NCBI GenBank assembly: GCA_958439425.1
Contig: CAUBVH010000007.1
Span: 1-64,000, forward strand
DNA: 64,000 bases
Source of the DNA: an uncultured Collinsella sp.
GTDB lineage: Bacteria > Actinomycetota > Coriobacteriia > Coriobacteriales > Coriobacteriaceae
Direction: 5' to 3'
This document shows positions 25,362 through 35,124 of this stretch, piece by piece. Made by a program: the position numbers and the translations under genes. How positions within the stretch are numbered: the stretch's first letter is position 1; every line of letters begins with the position of its first letter. Under the pieces are notes generated by a model that had not been told where the DNA came from, did not search any database, and saw only the letters and a program-made list of their open reading frames with translations.

Positions 25362-27869
25362 ATGAACGATTCTGCTCTTAAGAGCTTCTGCACCTGGGCC
25401 CGTACGGAGCTCATCAAAGGCGTGGAGGCGCAGATGGTGCGCTACGGCATCACCGAACCTGCACCCGCGCCCGTTGGGTCCGAGACCGTTAGCGGCCTGC
25501 CCCTAAGTCCGGCTGAGATTGAGCAACGCGACGAACTGCTGCGCATGCAGGCAGAGGTGGGTCACGAGGCGCTGCGCGACCGTGCGGCCTACACCTGGTT
25601 CAACCGCATCGTGGCCATTCGCTTCATGGATGCACGCGGATGGCTTCCCGGCCGCATGCGCATGCTAAGTCGTGCGGACGGCAGCCATGGCAGCGAGGCC
25701 GTGGAGAACGCACTGGACGTAGAGATAGCGACGGCCGATACCGATCGCATAGCCGAGCTCAAGATGGCGGGCTTGGATGAACCGCTGTGGCGCTATCTGT
25801 TTGTTGCTCAGTGCGAGGAGCTTGCCGATTGCCTGCCGGGCGTCTTTGAGCGCGTGGGCGGAGCCATGGAGCTGCTGTTGCCCCAGGGCCTCATGATGTC
25901 CGACGGCGTGGTGGGCAAACTCAACACCATTCTTGCTGACGAGGACTGGCGCAAGGGCGTGACCGTTCTGGGCTGGATGTATCAGTATTACAACGCTGAC
26001 GTCAAAGACGAGTTCTTCAAGGCAAAACGCAAAGCAGCGGCGGCGGACATCGCGCCCGCCACGCAGCTCTTCACCCCCGAGTGGATCGTGCGCTATATGG
26101 TCGAGAACTCGCTCGGCCGTCTGTGGATGCTCAACAATCCGGGGAGTTCGCTACGCGAGCGCATGGAGTATTACATCGAGCCCGATGCTGAGCACGAGGA
26201 CTTCATCCGCATTTCGAGTCCCGAGGAGATAACCCTCTGCGACCCCGCATGCGGCTCGGGCCATATCTTGGTCTATGCGTTTGAGCTGCTCTTCCATATG
26301 TACGAGGAGCGCGGCTATCGTGAGCGCGAGATTCCCGAGCTCATTCTTACTAAAAACCTTGCAGGTATGGAAATCGATTCCCGCGCGGCACAGATCGCGG
26401 AGCTGGCGCTTGCCATGTGCGCCCGCGAGCACGACCGTCGCTTCTTTAGGCGTGGTGTTCGCGCCGACGTTACCGTGCTCTCGAGCATCCCGCTAGGGGA
26501 GGACGAGCTGCCGGGTAACAAGAAGCTCGCCGAGGAGCTGAGTCATTTGGGCGAGATCGGTTCGCTGCTCAATCCTTCAGAGGACGAGATCGACGAGCTC
26601 AAGGCTGCCGCCGCGAGTTGTTCCGATGACCTTTTTGCCGCTACGGCCAAAACTAAGCTCGAAAGCGCTGCCGCCATCTGCGAGAAGCTGTCCCGTCGTT
26701 TTATCTGCGTCGTGGCGAATCCTCCGTATATGGGCAGTAGCAGCTTTAACCCCTTCATGAGCAAGTGGGTCAAGAAGAACTACCCCGACGTGAAGAGCGA
26801 CCTGTGCACGTGCTTCATTGAGCGCGGCTTCAGCCTTGCCGGGGACCGCGGCTACGCGGCCATGGTCACCATGCAGAGCTGGATGTTTCTGGGCAGTTTC
26901 GAGAAGATGCGCTCCTCGATCATCGAGGGCAAGACGATCGTTTCGATGGCGCATCTCGGCCCCCGCGCATTCGATGCCATCGGCGGCGAGGTCGTCAACG
27001 TAACCGCTGACGTCATCTACAACGGCCGCGCGGCATGCGAGGGCGCCTACGTGCGCCTCGTCGACACCAACGGCAGCGAGGCGAAGCGCCTCAAGCTGCT
27101 CGAGGCGATCAAAAACCCCGACTGCGGCTGGTTCTTCCGTCGCGACGCCCACACCTTCAAGCAAATCCCCGGCACCCCCATAGCCTACTGGGCCAGCGAC
27201 GGGCTGATGGATTCTTTTGTTCTTATGAAGGCTCTTGCGACTTATGGGAGGGCTTCGAAAGGAATCATTACTGGCGACAATGACTATTCGTTGCGCTTGT
27301 GGTGGGAATGTGCTGATTCTAAGATCGATTTTAAATCGTCGTCCTTGTCTGATGCGATGACGGGAGGTAAGGAGTGGTTTCCTTGCAACAAGGGCGGGAC
27401 TTTCCGAAAGTGGTACGGAAATCATGACTACGTTATCAATTGGATTAATAACGGTTTAAATGTTTTCCAACACGCCAAAGACACGGGACACCATTCTCAG
27501 GATTACGACGATGCATTGAAATTTAAACCCAATATCACTTGGTCAATCATAGGCTCAGGAGCCCCGTCTTTCCGGTACAGAGAAAAAGAATTGTCTGAAC
27601 AAAGTGGCACATCTTTTTACCCGAGCAGTGCGTCTGGCTTATTTGTTTTGGCTTGCCTGAACTCTTCTTCTGCGCTTGGTTTTCTTAATCTGCTGTGCCC
27701 GACCATGAACATGACTATCGGGGATGTCCTAAAAGTTCCCATTGCAAATTCTGACAATATTGATGTTCAGGAGACTGAGCATGTCTCCGATATATGCGTT
27801 AAGTGTTCAAAACGCGACTGGGACTCGTTTGAAACCTCCTGGGATTTCAAGCGCCATCCGCTGCTGTAG
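25362..27869 (+). CDS. pglX: PglX/BrxX N-terminal part: adenine-specific DNA methyltransferase
   Basis: 835 residues. Motif I DPACGSGH (Asp294) binds S-adenosylmethionine, and motif IV NPPY (453-456) is the N6-adenine catalytic site. Residues about 613-835 correspond to the target-recognition region and end RDWDSFETSWDFKRHPLL, which in usual ~1200-residue PglX proteins is followed without a break by the segment that here begins a separate gene at 29031. From about base 27215 the DNA becomes AT-richer, so the recognition region appears to have been exchanged. It marks host DNA in BREX. Confidence 0.9.
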   Translation: MNDSALKSFCTWARTELIKGVEAQMVRYGITEPAPAPVGSETVSGLPLSPAEIEQRDELLRMQAEVGHEALRDRAAYTWFNRIVAIRFMDARGWLPGRMRMLSRADGSHGSEAVENALDVEIATADTDRIAELKMAGLDEPLWRYLFVAQCEELADCLPGVFERVGGAMELLLPQGLMMSDGVVGKLNTILADEDWRKGVTVLGWMYQYYNADVKDEFFKAKRKAAAADIAPATQLFTPEWIVRYMVENSLGRLWMLNNPGSSLRERMEYYIEPDAEHEDFIRISSPEEITLCDPACGSGHILVYAFELLFHMYEERGYREREIPELILTKNLAGMEIDSRAAQIAELALAMCAREHDRRFFRRGVRADVTVLSSIPLGEDELPGNKKLAEELSHLGEIGSLLNPSEDEIDELKAAAASCSDDLFAATAKTKLESAAAICEKLSRRFICVVANPPYMGSSSFNPFMSKWVKKNYPDVKSDLCTCFIERGFSLAGDRGYAAMVTMQSWMFLGSFEKMRSSIIEGKTIVSMAHLGPRAFDAIGGEVVNVTADVIYNGRAACEGAYVRLVDTNGSEAKRLKLLEAIKNPDCGWFFRRDAHTFKQIPGTPIAYWASDGLMDSFVLMKALATYGRASKGIITGDNDYSLRLWWECADSKIDFKSSSLSDAMTGGKEWFPCNKGGTFRKWYGNHDYVINWINNGLNVFQHAKDTGHHSQDYDDALKFKPNITWSIIGSGAPSFRYREKELSEQSGTSFYPSSASGLFVLACLNSSSALGFLNLLCPTMNMTIGDVLKVPIANSDNIDVQETEHVSDICVKCSKRDWDSFETSWDFKRHPLL

Positions 27870-28376
27870 GTGAACATTGTGGCCAAATCCTACAAACTCG
27901 TCGAAGGGACGAAACGAACTACAGCGGAGTGTGCTGAAAAGTGGAACGCCGATAAACGAGATGTTTCCGCCTGGTGTAGGGCTGATTTGATTTCTGGTGC
28001 GGTAAAAGAAACCTCCTTCCCATTCAGGTGGATCATCCCCTGTGATGCGAAGCGTCCTATAGATGCATACATCATTAGGGAGCTGCTGTGGCAGATTATC
28101 GAGCTTGAAAACGAGCGTATTTCCGAAATCGACGTTTCTGCTTGGGGTATTCCGGCAGTCGATGTTGCTGGGTGCATTCAGTCGTTAAAAGATGCCGATT
28201 ATTTGGCGTTTTCACAAGAAAGCGTTGGCTTACAAATAACGAAAAAGGGCCTTGCTTTGATTGGCCGCGGTCGGCATGACAAGGCTTTAAAAGAGACGCC
28301 TACGGCGCTGAAGTGGACTGCCGATGCCGTGGGTATTATTGCCGGAAGTGCAATAGATCAAATTATCCAAAGATAA
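27870..28376 (+). CDS. Cargo gene 1 in split pglX: HTH protein
   Basis: 168 residues. The N-terminus TTAECAEKWNADKRDVSAWCRADLI, with W-x-IP-x-DAKRP following, matches the common excisionase-type/MerR-like helix-turn-helix pattern that ends in W.IP.DA.KP. The C-terminal part (about 70-135) looks like a second winged helix (QSLKDADYLAF...LQITKKGLALI). GTG starts at the base after the pglX stop, so it is coupled. A DNA-binding regulator or specificity accessory is inferred; the precise function is not recognised. Confidence 0.65.
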   Translation: MNIVAKSYKLVEGTKRTTAECAEKWNADKRDVSAWCRADLISGAVKETSFPFRWIIPCDAKRPIDAYIIRELLWQIIELENERISEIDVSAWGIPAVDVAGCIQSLKDADYLAFSQESVGLQITKKGLALIGRGRHDKALKETPTALKWTADAVGIIAGSAIDQIIQR

Positions 28377-28418
28377 GCTGCTTCCGCAAGGAGGCTGTAG
28401 TTTCGAAAGGTAATAACC

Positions 28419-28877
28419 ATGTCTAATTGTTGTATTTATGAACCTCAAAATTACGACCGACAGGCGGTTGATCGTTTTCTGCGAGGTGAGACTAGGGAAA
28501 TATGCATTGAGCTGAAGTGCGTTGAGCAGGAAAGGTCAGAGGACTCTGCGATAGCGGATGCGGTTTTGCAGCTCGATTTAATAATGTGCGGGGAGCCGCA
28601 CGTGTGCAATGTATCCGCTCATAATACCCCTTATTTTGATCCATCTGGTTTAGCGACGCTTTCATTTTTGATTACCGAGAAGACAGTCGGTTCGCAAGAT
28701 TACCATGCGATTTGTCGCTGTGGGAACGCTCGCGATCTGTTGGGGGGATCTCGATTGCTCCTTGTAATTTCGGGAGGGAGCGAATCTCGAGAATGCGCAT
28801 TTGAGTTTAGTCCAGTTTTGGGAATGTTTGGCAAACACGTGTGGCATGAAGTCGATTTGCAAGCTTCCATTGGATAG
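28419..28877 (+). CDS. Cargo gene 2 in split pglX: unknown protein
   Basis: 152 residues, not recognised. It is acidic and Cys-rich (MSNCCIYEP, KCVEQER, IMCGEPHVC, AICRCGNARD), without membrane helices or a signal peptide. CGAAAGGT lies upstream of the ATG. AT-rich codon use matches cargo gene 1, suggesting joint acquisition. It could be a partner of cargo gene 1. Confidence 0.55.
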   Translation: MSNCCIYEPQNYDRQAVDRFLRGETREICIELKCVEQERSEDSAIADAVLQLDLIMCGEPHVCNVSAHNTPYFDPSGLATLSFLITEKTVGSQDYHAICRCGNARDLLGGSRLLLVISGGSESRECAFEFSPVLGMFGKHVWHEVDLQASIG

Positions 28878-29030
28878 GAGAGCGATTTCATATCGCGCAA
28901 CTAAGACGAATCAGCTGCTTTCGAGCGAGAGATGCACCGGCATCGCGCGGTGCATGGGGCTGAGCTTCGAGCCTGATTCCTTCACGGCGACCGATTAATT
29001 GAAAGACCATGGGAAACGGAAGGCGGCACA

Positions 29031-29999
29031 ATGACAACGCTTTTGGCCGATAAATACGAGGCTCGCAAGGCCGAGGTTAATGCTCGCTTTGAGCAGCTTC
29101 GCGCTAACGAGGAAGAGCTCAACCGAATCTTTGCCAAGATCTACAACATGGAGGGCGAAGTGCCCATCGAGGTCGAGGATAAGTACGTTTCGGTGGCGCG
29201 CATTTTCGACACCGCCGATGAGATTCCCGAGAGCTACAAGGGCAATAAATACGTGCGCACCAAGCGCGACGAGATCACCTCGCTCGTAAGCTACGCCGTG
29301 GGCTGCATGTTTGGCCGCTATTCGCTGGACGTGGATGGCTTGGTCCTGGCCGATCAGGGTGCCACGGTCGACGACTATCGGGCCAAGATACCCGATCCCG
29401 ATCACGTGACCTTTATGCCCGATAGCGACAACGTGCTGCCCATTACCGATGACGAGTACTTTGACGACGACATCGTGCGTTACTTTATCGACTTTGTGCG
29501 CACCGTGTACGGCGAGGAGACGCTCGAGCAGAACCTGGCCTTTATTGCCGAGGCGATCGGCGGCAAGGGTACCTCGCGGGAGGTAATCCGCGCCTATTTT
29601 TTGAAGGACTTCTTTAAGGACCACTGCCAGACCTATAAGAAACGCCCCATCTACTGGCTGTTCGACAGTGGCAAAAAGAACGGCTTCAAGTGCCTTGTTT
29701 ATATGCATCGCTATCAGCCCGACCTGTTGGCTCGCATCCGCACCGACTATGTGCATGAGCAGCAGGAGCGCTATCGCTCGCAGATCGGCTATGCCAATGA
29801 CGCCCTTGCCAGTGCCGAGCGCGGCGAGCGCGTGCGCTTGGATAAGCGCGTAAAAAAGCTCAACGACCAGCTCAAAGAGACCATTGCCTTCGAGGAGAAG
29901 CTGCACCACTTGGCAGACCAGATGATTAAGATCGACCTGGATGACGGAGTCAAGGTCAACTACGCCAAGTTTCAGGATGTGCTGGCAAAGATCAAGTAA
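29031..29999 (+). CDS. pglX: PglX/BrxX C-terminal part as a separate ORF
   Basis: 322 residues beginning MTTLLADKYEARKAEVNARFEQLRANEEELNRIF. The FEQL..NEEELNRIF coil, the EVEDK motif, SYAVGCMFGRYSLDV and PITDDEYFDDDIV are the conserved C-terminal landmarks of PglX. The N-terminal ORF plus this one totals 1157 residues, close to an intact PglX. GGAAGG lies 9 bases before the ATG, so it is translated independently. A hairpin ATGCACCG/CGGTGCAT (28932-28955) precedes it. The two chains probably reassemble. Confidence 0.85.
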   Translation: MTTLLADKYEARKAEVNARFEQLRANEEELNRIFAKIYNMEGEVPIEVEDKYVSVARIFDTADEIPESYKGNKYVRTKRDEITSLVSYAVGCMFGRYSLDVDGLVLADQGATVDDYRAKIPDPDHVTFMPDSDNVLPITDDEYFDDDIVRYFIDFVRTVYGEETLEQNLAFIAEAIGGKGTSREVIRAYFLKDFFKDHCQTYKKRPIYWLFDSGKKNGFKCLVYMHRYQPDLLARIRTDYVHEQQERYRSQIGYANDALASAERGERVRLDKRVKKLNDQLKETIAFEEKLHHLADQMIKIDLDDGVKVNYAKFQDVLAKIK

Positions 30000-30022
30000 C
30001 TGCAGATACGGTAAGGATATCC

Positions 30023-32731
30023 ATGCCCAAGATCAATGTAGAAGAACAGCTCAAACTGCGGTTTTTGCAACCGTTGCCCGCATGCATGCCCCGCCGTGTG
30101 GTGGTTTGGCACGATGCGGACGGCGAGTTTGCCCCTGAGTTTGAGCGATTGGCCGCCGAGGGTTTCGACGGCGCGGGGGCCGATGGCGGCGTTATGCCTG
30201 CTCACGGGGACTTTGAGCGTCCGGTGCGGTTTGTTGAGGCTTGCGAGGGCCGCATGTTTGCGGTCAAGAAGCTCATCAACCGCGATGACCTTGCGGGCGA
30301 TATCTTGCTGTATCGCCGTTGCCCGCGCGGCAGGCTTGAGGGCGATTGGCTTGCCGATGTCGAGCTGTATGCCGATCAGTTCCAGGCTGACTATCTTTCG
30401 CTTTTGGCCGATCAGTTGGGTATCGAGAATATCGATGCCGTGCGCGAGAGTCTGCGCGAGCACAAGACGTTCTTTGATGCCAAGACCCGCTGCGCTAAGT
30501 TTGCCGCGTGTGTTCCGCATGCCGCGGGCGTATCCGATATCGAACTCGGCATTCTTACGGTGATATTTGGCGGTAAAGAGCTTGGCGACGCGCGACCCGC
30601 GTTTGTGCTGCGCGGCTGTATGACCACGCTGCTGCGCGAGGGTCCCGGAGCGCTGGCCGAGTTGGCGGACAAGTACTGCGTGCGCGATGTCCTCTCTGCC
30701 TTCATCGTGCGTTGCTATGGGTTTGAGGGGCCGCTGTACGAGCGCGACTCATTGCTTATGCTTTCATCCCATGTGCTCCTTACAGCGGCATCCACCGCGC
30801 TTCCCGAGGGAGCGCTCAAGGGACTCGAAAGCTATGTGGCTCCCGCCTACGGCCCCTATTGCCTTGAGGCGGTGCGCACGTGGGACCAGACCGCCGATAC
30901 CCAGGCATCGAGCGAGGATCTATTTGAGATTTGCCGTTTGGTTGAGGACGCCCGCGGACTCTTTGCACGGTTCGAGACCTTGCCGATCGATGTGCTGGCC
31001 TCGCTTGATGTGTTTCCGTGCGTCAATGAGGCCGTGCTCTCGCAGCTGTTCTGCTCGTTTGCCCAGGGCGCGGACCGTGTTGAGGATGCGCGCGCATTTG
31101 CTGCGCGTCGCTGCGACCTAAGCTGGTACCGTCGTGTCGAGAGCTACTTTGACCTGCTTGCCGCTGTGGCCGATATATGCGCGTTTAGGCAGGCGCACGC
31201 GGGCGGCTTCCATCTGGCGCAGCCCCAGCAGGTGTGGGATGCCTATACGTCCGATTGGTATTCCATGGATGCTGCCTATCGCCATATGTGCACCGCGTAT
31301 TTGCGGGCGCGCTCCGTCGAGTGCGATACGCTCGAGGAGCCTGCCCGCGCTGTGGCGGACTGGGCGGAGAATCTCTACAGCAACTGGTTCTTGGCCGACG
31401 CCAATGCCTGCTGGGCGACCGCTGCGCAAGGGGAGTGGGCCGATTGCGGCTACATCGAGGGTCCCGAACGGCAGGATGAGTTCTACTGGCATGTGCTGCC
31501 CACCTTTGTGGGCTCTGCCAAAACGACGGTCGTTATCGTGAGCGATGCGCTGCGCTATGAGGTGGCCTGCGACGTTGCGGCTCTGCTCGAGCGCGAGCGC
31601 GGCGGCAACGTTAAGGTCTCTAGCATGCAGGCGGTCTTTCCCTCCATTACCGAGGTAGGCATGCCCGCGCTGCTGCCGCATCAGGCGCTTGAGCTTGCAG
31701 CGGATGGTTCGTTTGTGCTGGTTGACGGCATGCCAACTGCGACGACTCCGCAGCGCGAGGCCGTACTTACCCACGTTGAGCCCACGGCCCGCGCTTTGCG
31801 CTCGAGCGCATACCTCAACATGGCAGGAACCGAGCGCAAAGCGCTGCTCAAAGATTCCAAGCTCGTTTATCTCTACCACAACAAGATCGATGCCACGGGC
31901 GAGAAGGCAGCTACGCAGGATGACGTTTTCGATGCCTGCGCGGACACCGTGGAGGAACTTGCCGCGTTGGCGCGCCGCGTGTGCACCGACGCCCCGGGCG
32001 CGCGTGTTGTTATAACGGCGGACCACGGCTTTATCTACACACGTCGTGAGCTCAACGAGTGCCAGATGCTCGGCAAGCCAGACCTTCCCTTCCTTGACGC
32101 TCCTGTCGTGCACGGCAAGCGTCATCTGGTGGTGCCCAACGAGGCCGTGGCCAAGCTTTCGGAAGAGGCGTACGAGGTGTTTGTTAATGTTGACATGGGA
32201 CGTTTGGGTGCCGGTTTTGAGGGGTTTGCCCCGCGCGAGAACGTGCACTTCAAGCGTCCCGGCGGCACTAACAACTACGTCCACGGCGGCATGAGCCTGC
32301 AGGAGCTCTGCGTGCCCGTTATCGGTTTTTGGCGTGCGCGCTCGGGTTCCAAGGACTTTGTCGACACGCGCGCGGCGACGCTGCGCGTACTAAGTGAGGG
32401 ACGCCGAGTGACCAACTCGCTCTTCTCGGTCAACTTGATCCAGGAAGAACCCGCCCAAGGCAAGGTTTTGCCGTGTGAGTACGAGCTGGTGTTTACCGAC
32501 GCAAGCGGCAACGAGGTGAGCGATACGGTCAAGGCGCATGCCAACAAGACTTCTGCTAACTCGCAGGAGCGCGTGGTGCATGCCAAGTTTGCGCTGCGTG
32601 CAGCGGATGGATTCTCGGCCAAGGGTCCGTACTATCTGGTCTGCCGCGAGCGCGAAACGGGCAAGATCGTTTGGCGCGAGACGTACACCATCGCTGTTTC
32701 GTTTACCCCTGTTGCTGACTTTGGTTTTTAG
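30023..32731 (+). CDS. pglZ: PglZ, BREX type I
   Basis: 902-residue PglZ-domain protein, alkaline-phosphatase-like. VSDALRYE (Asp508) and ADHGF (Asp667, His668) are the metal-site motifs. The N-terminal 450 residues are the BREX-specific region. The C-terminal 150 residues (from about 770) form a beta-rich domain. It starts 23 bases after the C-terminal pglX ORF. It is one of the two signature BREX proteins. Confidence 0.92.
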   Translation: MPKINVEEQLKLRFLQPLPACMPRRVVVWHDADGEFAPEFERLAAEGFDGAGADGGVMPAHGDFERPVRFVEACEGRMFAVKKLINRDDLAGDILLYRRCPRGRLEGDWLADVELYADQFQADYLSLLADQLGIENIDAVRESLREHKTFFDAKTRCAKFAACVPHAAGVSDIELGILTVIFGGKELGDARPAFVLRGCMTTLLREGPGALAELADKYCVRDVLSAFIVRCYGFEGPLYERDSLLMLSSHVLLTAASTALPEGALKGLESYVAPAYGPYCLEAVRTWDQTADTQASSEDLFEICRLVEDARGLFARFETLPIDVLASLDVFPCVNEAVLSQLFCSFAQGADRVEDARAFAARRCDLSWYRRVESYFDLLAAVADICAFRQAHAGGFHLAQPQQVWDAYTSDWYSMDAAYRHMCTAYLRARSVECDTLEEPARAVADWAENLYSNWFLADANACWATAAQGEWADCGYIEGPERQDEFYWHVLPTFVGSAKTTVVIVSDALRYEVACDVAALLERERGGNVKVSSMQAVFPSITEVGMPALLPHQALELAADGSFVLVDGMPTATTPQREAVLTHVEPTARALRSSAYLNMAGTERKALLKDSKLVYLYHNKIDATGEKAATQDDVFDACADTVEELAALARRVCTDAPGARVVITADHGFIYTRRELNECQMLGKPDLPFLDAPVVHGKRHLVVPNEAVAKLSEEAYEVFVNVDMGRLGAGFEGFAPRENVHFKRPGGTNNYVHGGMSLQELCVPVIGFWRARSGSKDFVDTRAATLRVLSEGRRVTNSLFSVNLIQEEPAQGKVLPCEYELVFTDASGNEVSDTVKAHANKTSANSQERVVHAKFALRAADGFSAKGPYYLVCRERETGKIVWRETYTIAVSFTPVADFGF

Positions 32732-32742
32732 GAGTGTGCCCT

Positions 32743-35124
32743 ATGTTTGATAGCAATGACGACGATCTGTGGGAAGTTCCCTCGATTGATGTGAATGCGC
32801 CGGTGCAGGCTGCGGTGTCTGCGGAGGAGGCCATGCCCGCCCCGGAGGCTGAGACTGCTGCAGAGGCCGTGGCTGCCGCGCCTGCCCCGGAGCCGACGGT
32901 GGCCGCGGTACCCGATGAGGTTGCGGCGCCCGCCGAGGACGAGTCCTCGACCGATGGCTATGCCCAGGCCGTGGCCGACGCTCCCGAGGACGACGGTTAC
33001 GACATGGATGTACTGGACGGTAAGCTGCTCGAGCACTTTGGCGGCAAGATCGTGCGCAAGGACCTCACGGCCCTTATGAAGCGTGGCGCCAACGTGCCTA
33101 CCTTTGTGCTGGAGTACCTGCTGGGCATGTACTGCTCAACCGACGACGAGGACGCCGTGGCGGAGGGCCTGGGGCGCATCCGCAAGATTCTCACCGATAA
33201 CTACGTGCGCCCCGACGAGTCCGAGCGCATTAAGTCCAAGATTCGCGAGCTGGGCCGCTTTACCATCATCGATAAGGTGACGGCCAAGCTCGACGAATAC
33301 AAAGACATCTACGTGGCGTCGTTTGCCAACCTGACCATTGAGCCGTTTGTGATGCCGGCCGAGTACGTGCGCGACTATTCCAAGATTCTCCAGGGAGGTA
33401 TTTGGTGCATTATGAGCATCGAGTATCGTCGTCCCATGGAAGAGGAAGACGAGTTTGGCATGGAGGTCTTTGGCGACGATGCGCCGCGCCGCTCCAAGGC
33501 CAAGCGCAAAAAGCGCGGGCCCGAGGACTCTCCGTTTAGCGTGGCGTCGCTCACGCCCATTCAGATGCCCAACCTGGACCTGGATGCCATGATCGAGGAG
33601 CGTCAATATTTCTCGCGCGACGAGTGGCTTAACATGCTGCTGCGCTCTGCCGGCTATGAGCCCAGCGAGCTTTCGGAGAAGGAGCGCCTGCACTTTATCG
33701 AGCGTATGGTGCCGCTGATCGAGCGCAACTACAACCTGTGCGAGCTTGGTCCCCGCGGCACCGGCAAGAGCCACATCTACAAAGAGGTCTCGCCCTACGC
33801 CATTTTGCTTTCGGGCGGGCAGACCACCACGGCTAACCTGTTCGGCCGTATGAACTCCATGCGCGCCGATCGCGTGGGCTTGGTGGGCCATTGGGATTGC
33901 GTGACGTTCGACGAGGTCGCCGGCATGCGCTTTAAGGACACCAACGCCGTGCAGATCATGAAGGACTATATGGCGAGTGGCAGCTACGCGCGCGGCCGCG
34001 ACCAGATTAACGCTGATGCCTCCATGGTCTTTGAGGGCAACATCAACGACACCGTGCAAAACGTCCTTAAGACCACGCACCTGTTTGATCCGTTCCCGCC
34101 GGAGTTTAACAACGATTCGGCCTTTTTCGACCGTATCCACTATTACCTGCCGGGCTGGGAGATTCCCAAGATGCGCTCGAGCCTGCTGACCGGGCACTAC
34201 GGCTTAATCACCGACTGCCTGTCGGAGTTTTGCAAGGAGATGCGCCGCAAGGACTTTACGCATCATATCGACCGTTACTTCCGCTTTAACAGCGACTTTA
34301 ACAAGCGCGACGAGATTGCCGTGCGCAAGTCCTTTAGCGGCCTGGCCAAGCTGCTGTTCCCCGATGAGGCTATGGACAAGGACGACGTCCGCTGGCTGCT
34401 GGACTACGCCATCGAGGGCCGTCGTCGCGTAAAGGAGCAGCTCAAGATTATGGCGGGCGTCGAGTTTATCGATGTCAACCTGGGCTATATGGATGCCGAC
34501 AATCCGCAGGACGTGCACGTGGTGCGCGTGCCGGAGCAGTCCGAGGATACGTTGATTCCCGATGGCCCGCTGCTGTCCGGTCACGTGTTTGGCGTGGGCA
34601 GGTCGCAGGGCGGCGAGGTTGCCGTGTACAAGCTGGAGAACAAGGCTGTCGCCGGCGAGTGCAAGTTTAAGCACGAGGGCGTTGCCTTTAACAAGCCGGT
34701 GCGCGATACGCTGGAGGCCGCGTTCGACAACTTTGTGAACCTGGCGAACCGTGTGGCGCCGGGCATGCACATTGGCTCCAAGGACTATCTGCTGTTCTAT
34801 AACGACCTGCAGAGCAAGGGCCTGTCCGAAGAGGTCTCTCTTGCCGAGTTTGTGGGCCTGTGCTCCGCGGCGTGCAACCGCCCGGTGATGTCCGCGCTGG
34901 CGGTTCCGGGAATCTTGCGCATGTCGGGCTCTATGGACGAGATCCGCGGGCTCGAGGACATTATGCGCGTGGCCAAAAACGCCGGCGCCAAGCGCGTGAT
35001 ATTGCCGCTGAGCGCCATCGCGGGCTTGCAGAGCGTGTCGTCCGAGATTATCTCGGGGTTGAGCCCGGTGTTCTACATGGATGGCGACCCGGTCGATGCC
35101 GCGAAGAAGGCGTTGGATCTGTAG
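32743..35124 (+). CDS. brxL: BrxL Lon-like protein, BREX type I
   Basis: 793 residues. An acidic, Ala/Pro-rich N-terminal tail (first 90 residues) precedes the BrxL core. Walker A GPRGTGKSHIYK (336-347), HWDCVTFDEVAGM (Walker B-like), and a C-terminal Lon-protease-like domain with SGHVFGVG and MHIGSKDYLLF follow. AGGAG lies 8 bases before the ATG at 32743; an upstream GTG (32734) overlaps it and is rejected. Completes the type I set. Confidence 0.9.
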   Translation: MFDSNDDDLWEVPSIDVNAPVQAAVSAEEAMPAPEAETAAEAVAAAPAPEPTVAAVPDEVAAPAEDESSTDGYAQAVADAPEDDGYDMDVLDGKLLEHFGGKIVRKDLTALMKRGANVPTFVLEYLLGMYCSTDDEDAVAEGLGRIRKILTDNYVRPDESERIKSKIRELGRFTIIDKVTAKLDEYKDIYVASFANLTIEPFVMPAEYVRDYSKILQGGIWCIMSIEYRRPMEEEDEFGMEVFGDDAPRRSKAKRKKRGPEDSPFSVASLTPIQMPNLDLDAMIEERQYFSRDEWLNMLLRSAGYEPSELSEKERLHFIERMVPLIERNYNLCELGPRGTGKSHIYKEVSPYAILLSGGQTTTANLFGRMNSMRADRVGLVGHWDCVTFDEVAGMRFKDTNAVQIMKDYMASGSYARGRDQINADASMVFEGNINDTVQNVLKTTHLFDPFPPEFNNDSAFFDRIHYYLPGWEIPKMRSSLLTGHYGLITDCLSEFCKEMRRKDFTHHIDRYFRFNSDFNKRDEIAVRKSFSGLAKLLFPDEAMDKDDVRWLLDYAIEGRRRVKEQLKIMAGVEFIDVNLGYMDADNPQDVHVVRVPEQSEDTLIPDGPLLSGHVFGVGRSQGGEVAVYKLENKAVAGECKFKHEGVAFNKPVRDTLEAAFDNFVNLANRVAPGMHIGSKDYLLFYNDLQSKGLSEEVSLAEFVGLCSAACNRPVMSALAVPGILRMSGSMDEIRGLEDIMRVAKNAGAKRVILPLSAIAGLQSVSSEIISGLSPVFYMDGDPVDAAKKALDL

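Larger units (their letters stand above)
27215..29030. mobile_element. AT-richer segment spanning the PglX recognition region and cargo
   Basis: Base composition falls from roughly 60% GC on both sides to the mid-40s. The segment covers the last 220 codons of the N-terminal pglX ORF and two small genes, and ends just before the C-terminal pglX ORF. No recombinase, terminal inverted repeats or target duplication were found, so the mechanism (recombinational replacement or insertion) is unknown. Confidence 0.5.

Noticed and set aside
27215..29030. Invertible shuffling segment as in some pglX loci
   Set aside because: No inverted repeats at the edges and no recombinase gene were found in the window, so inversion is not supported.
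29031..29999. Independent DUF or regulator downstream of the cargo genes
   Set aside because: The NEEELNRIF, EVEDK and GCMFGRYSLD motifs identify it as the C-terminal part of PglX.
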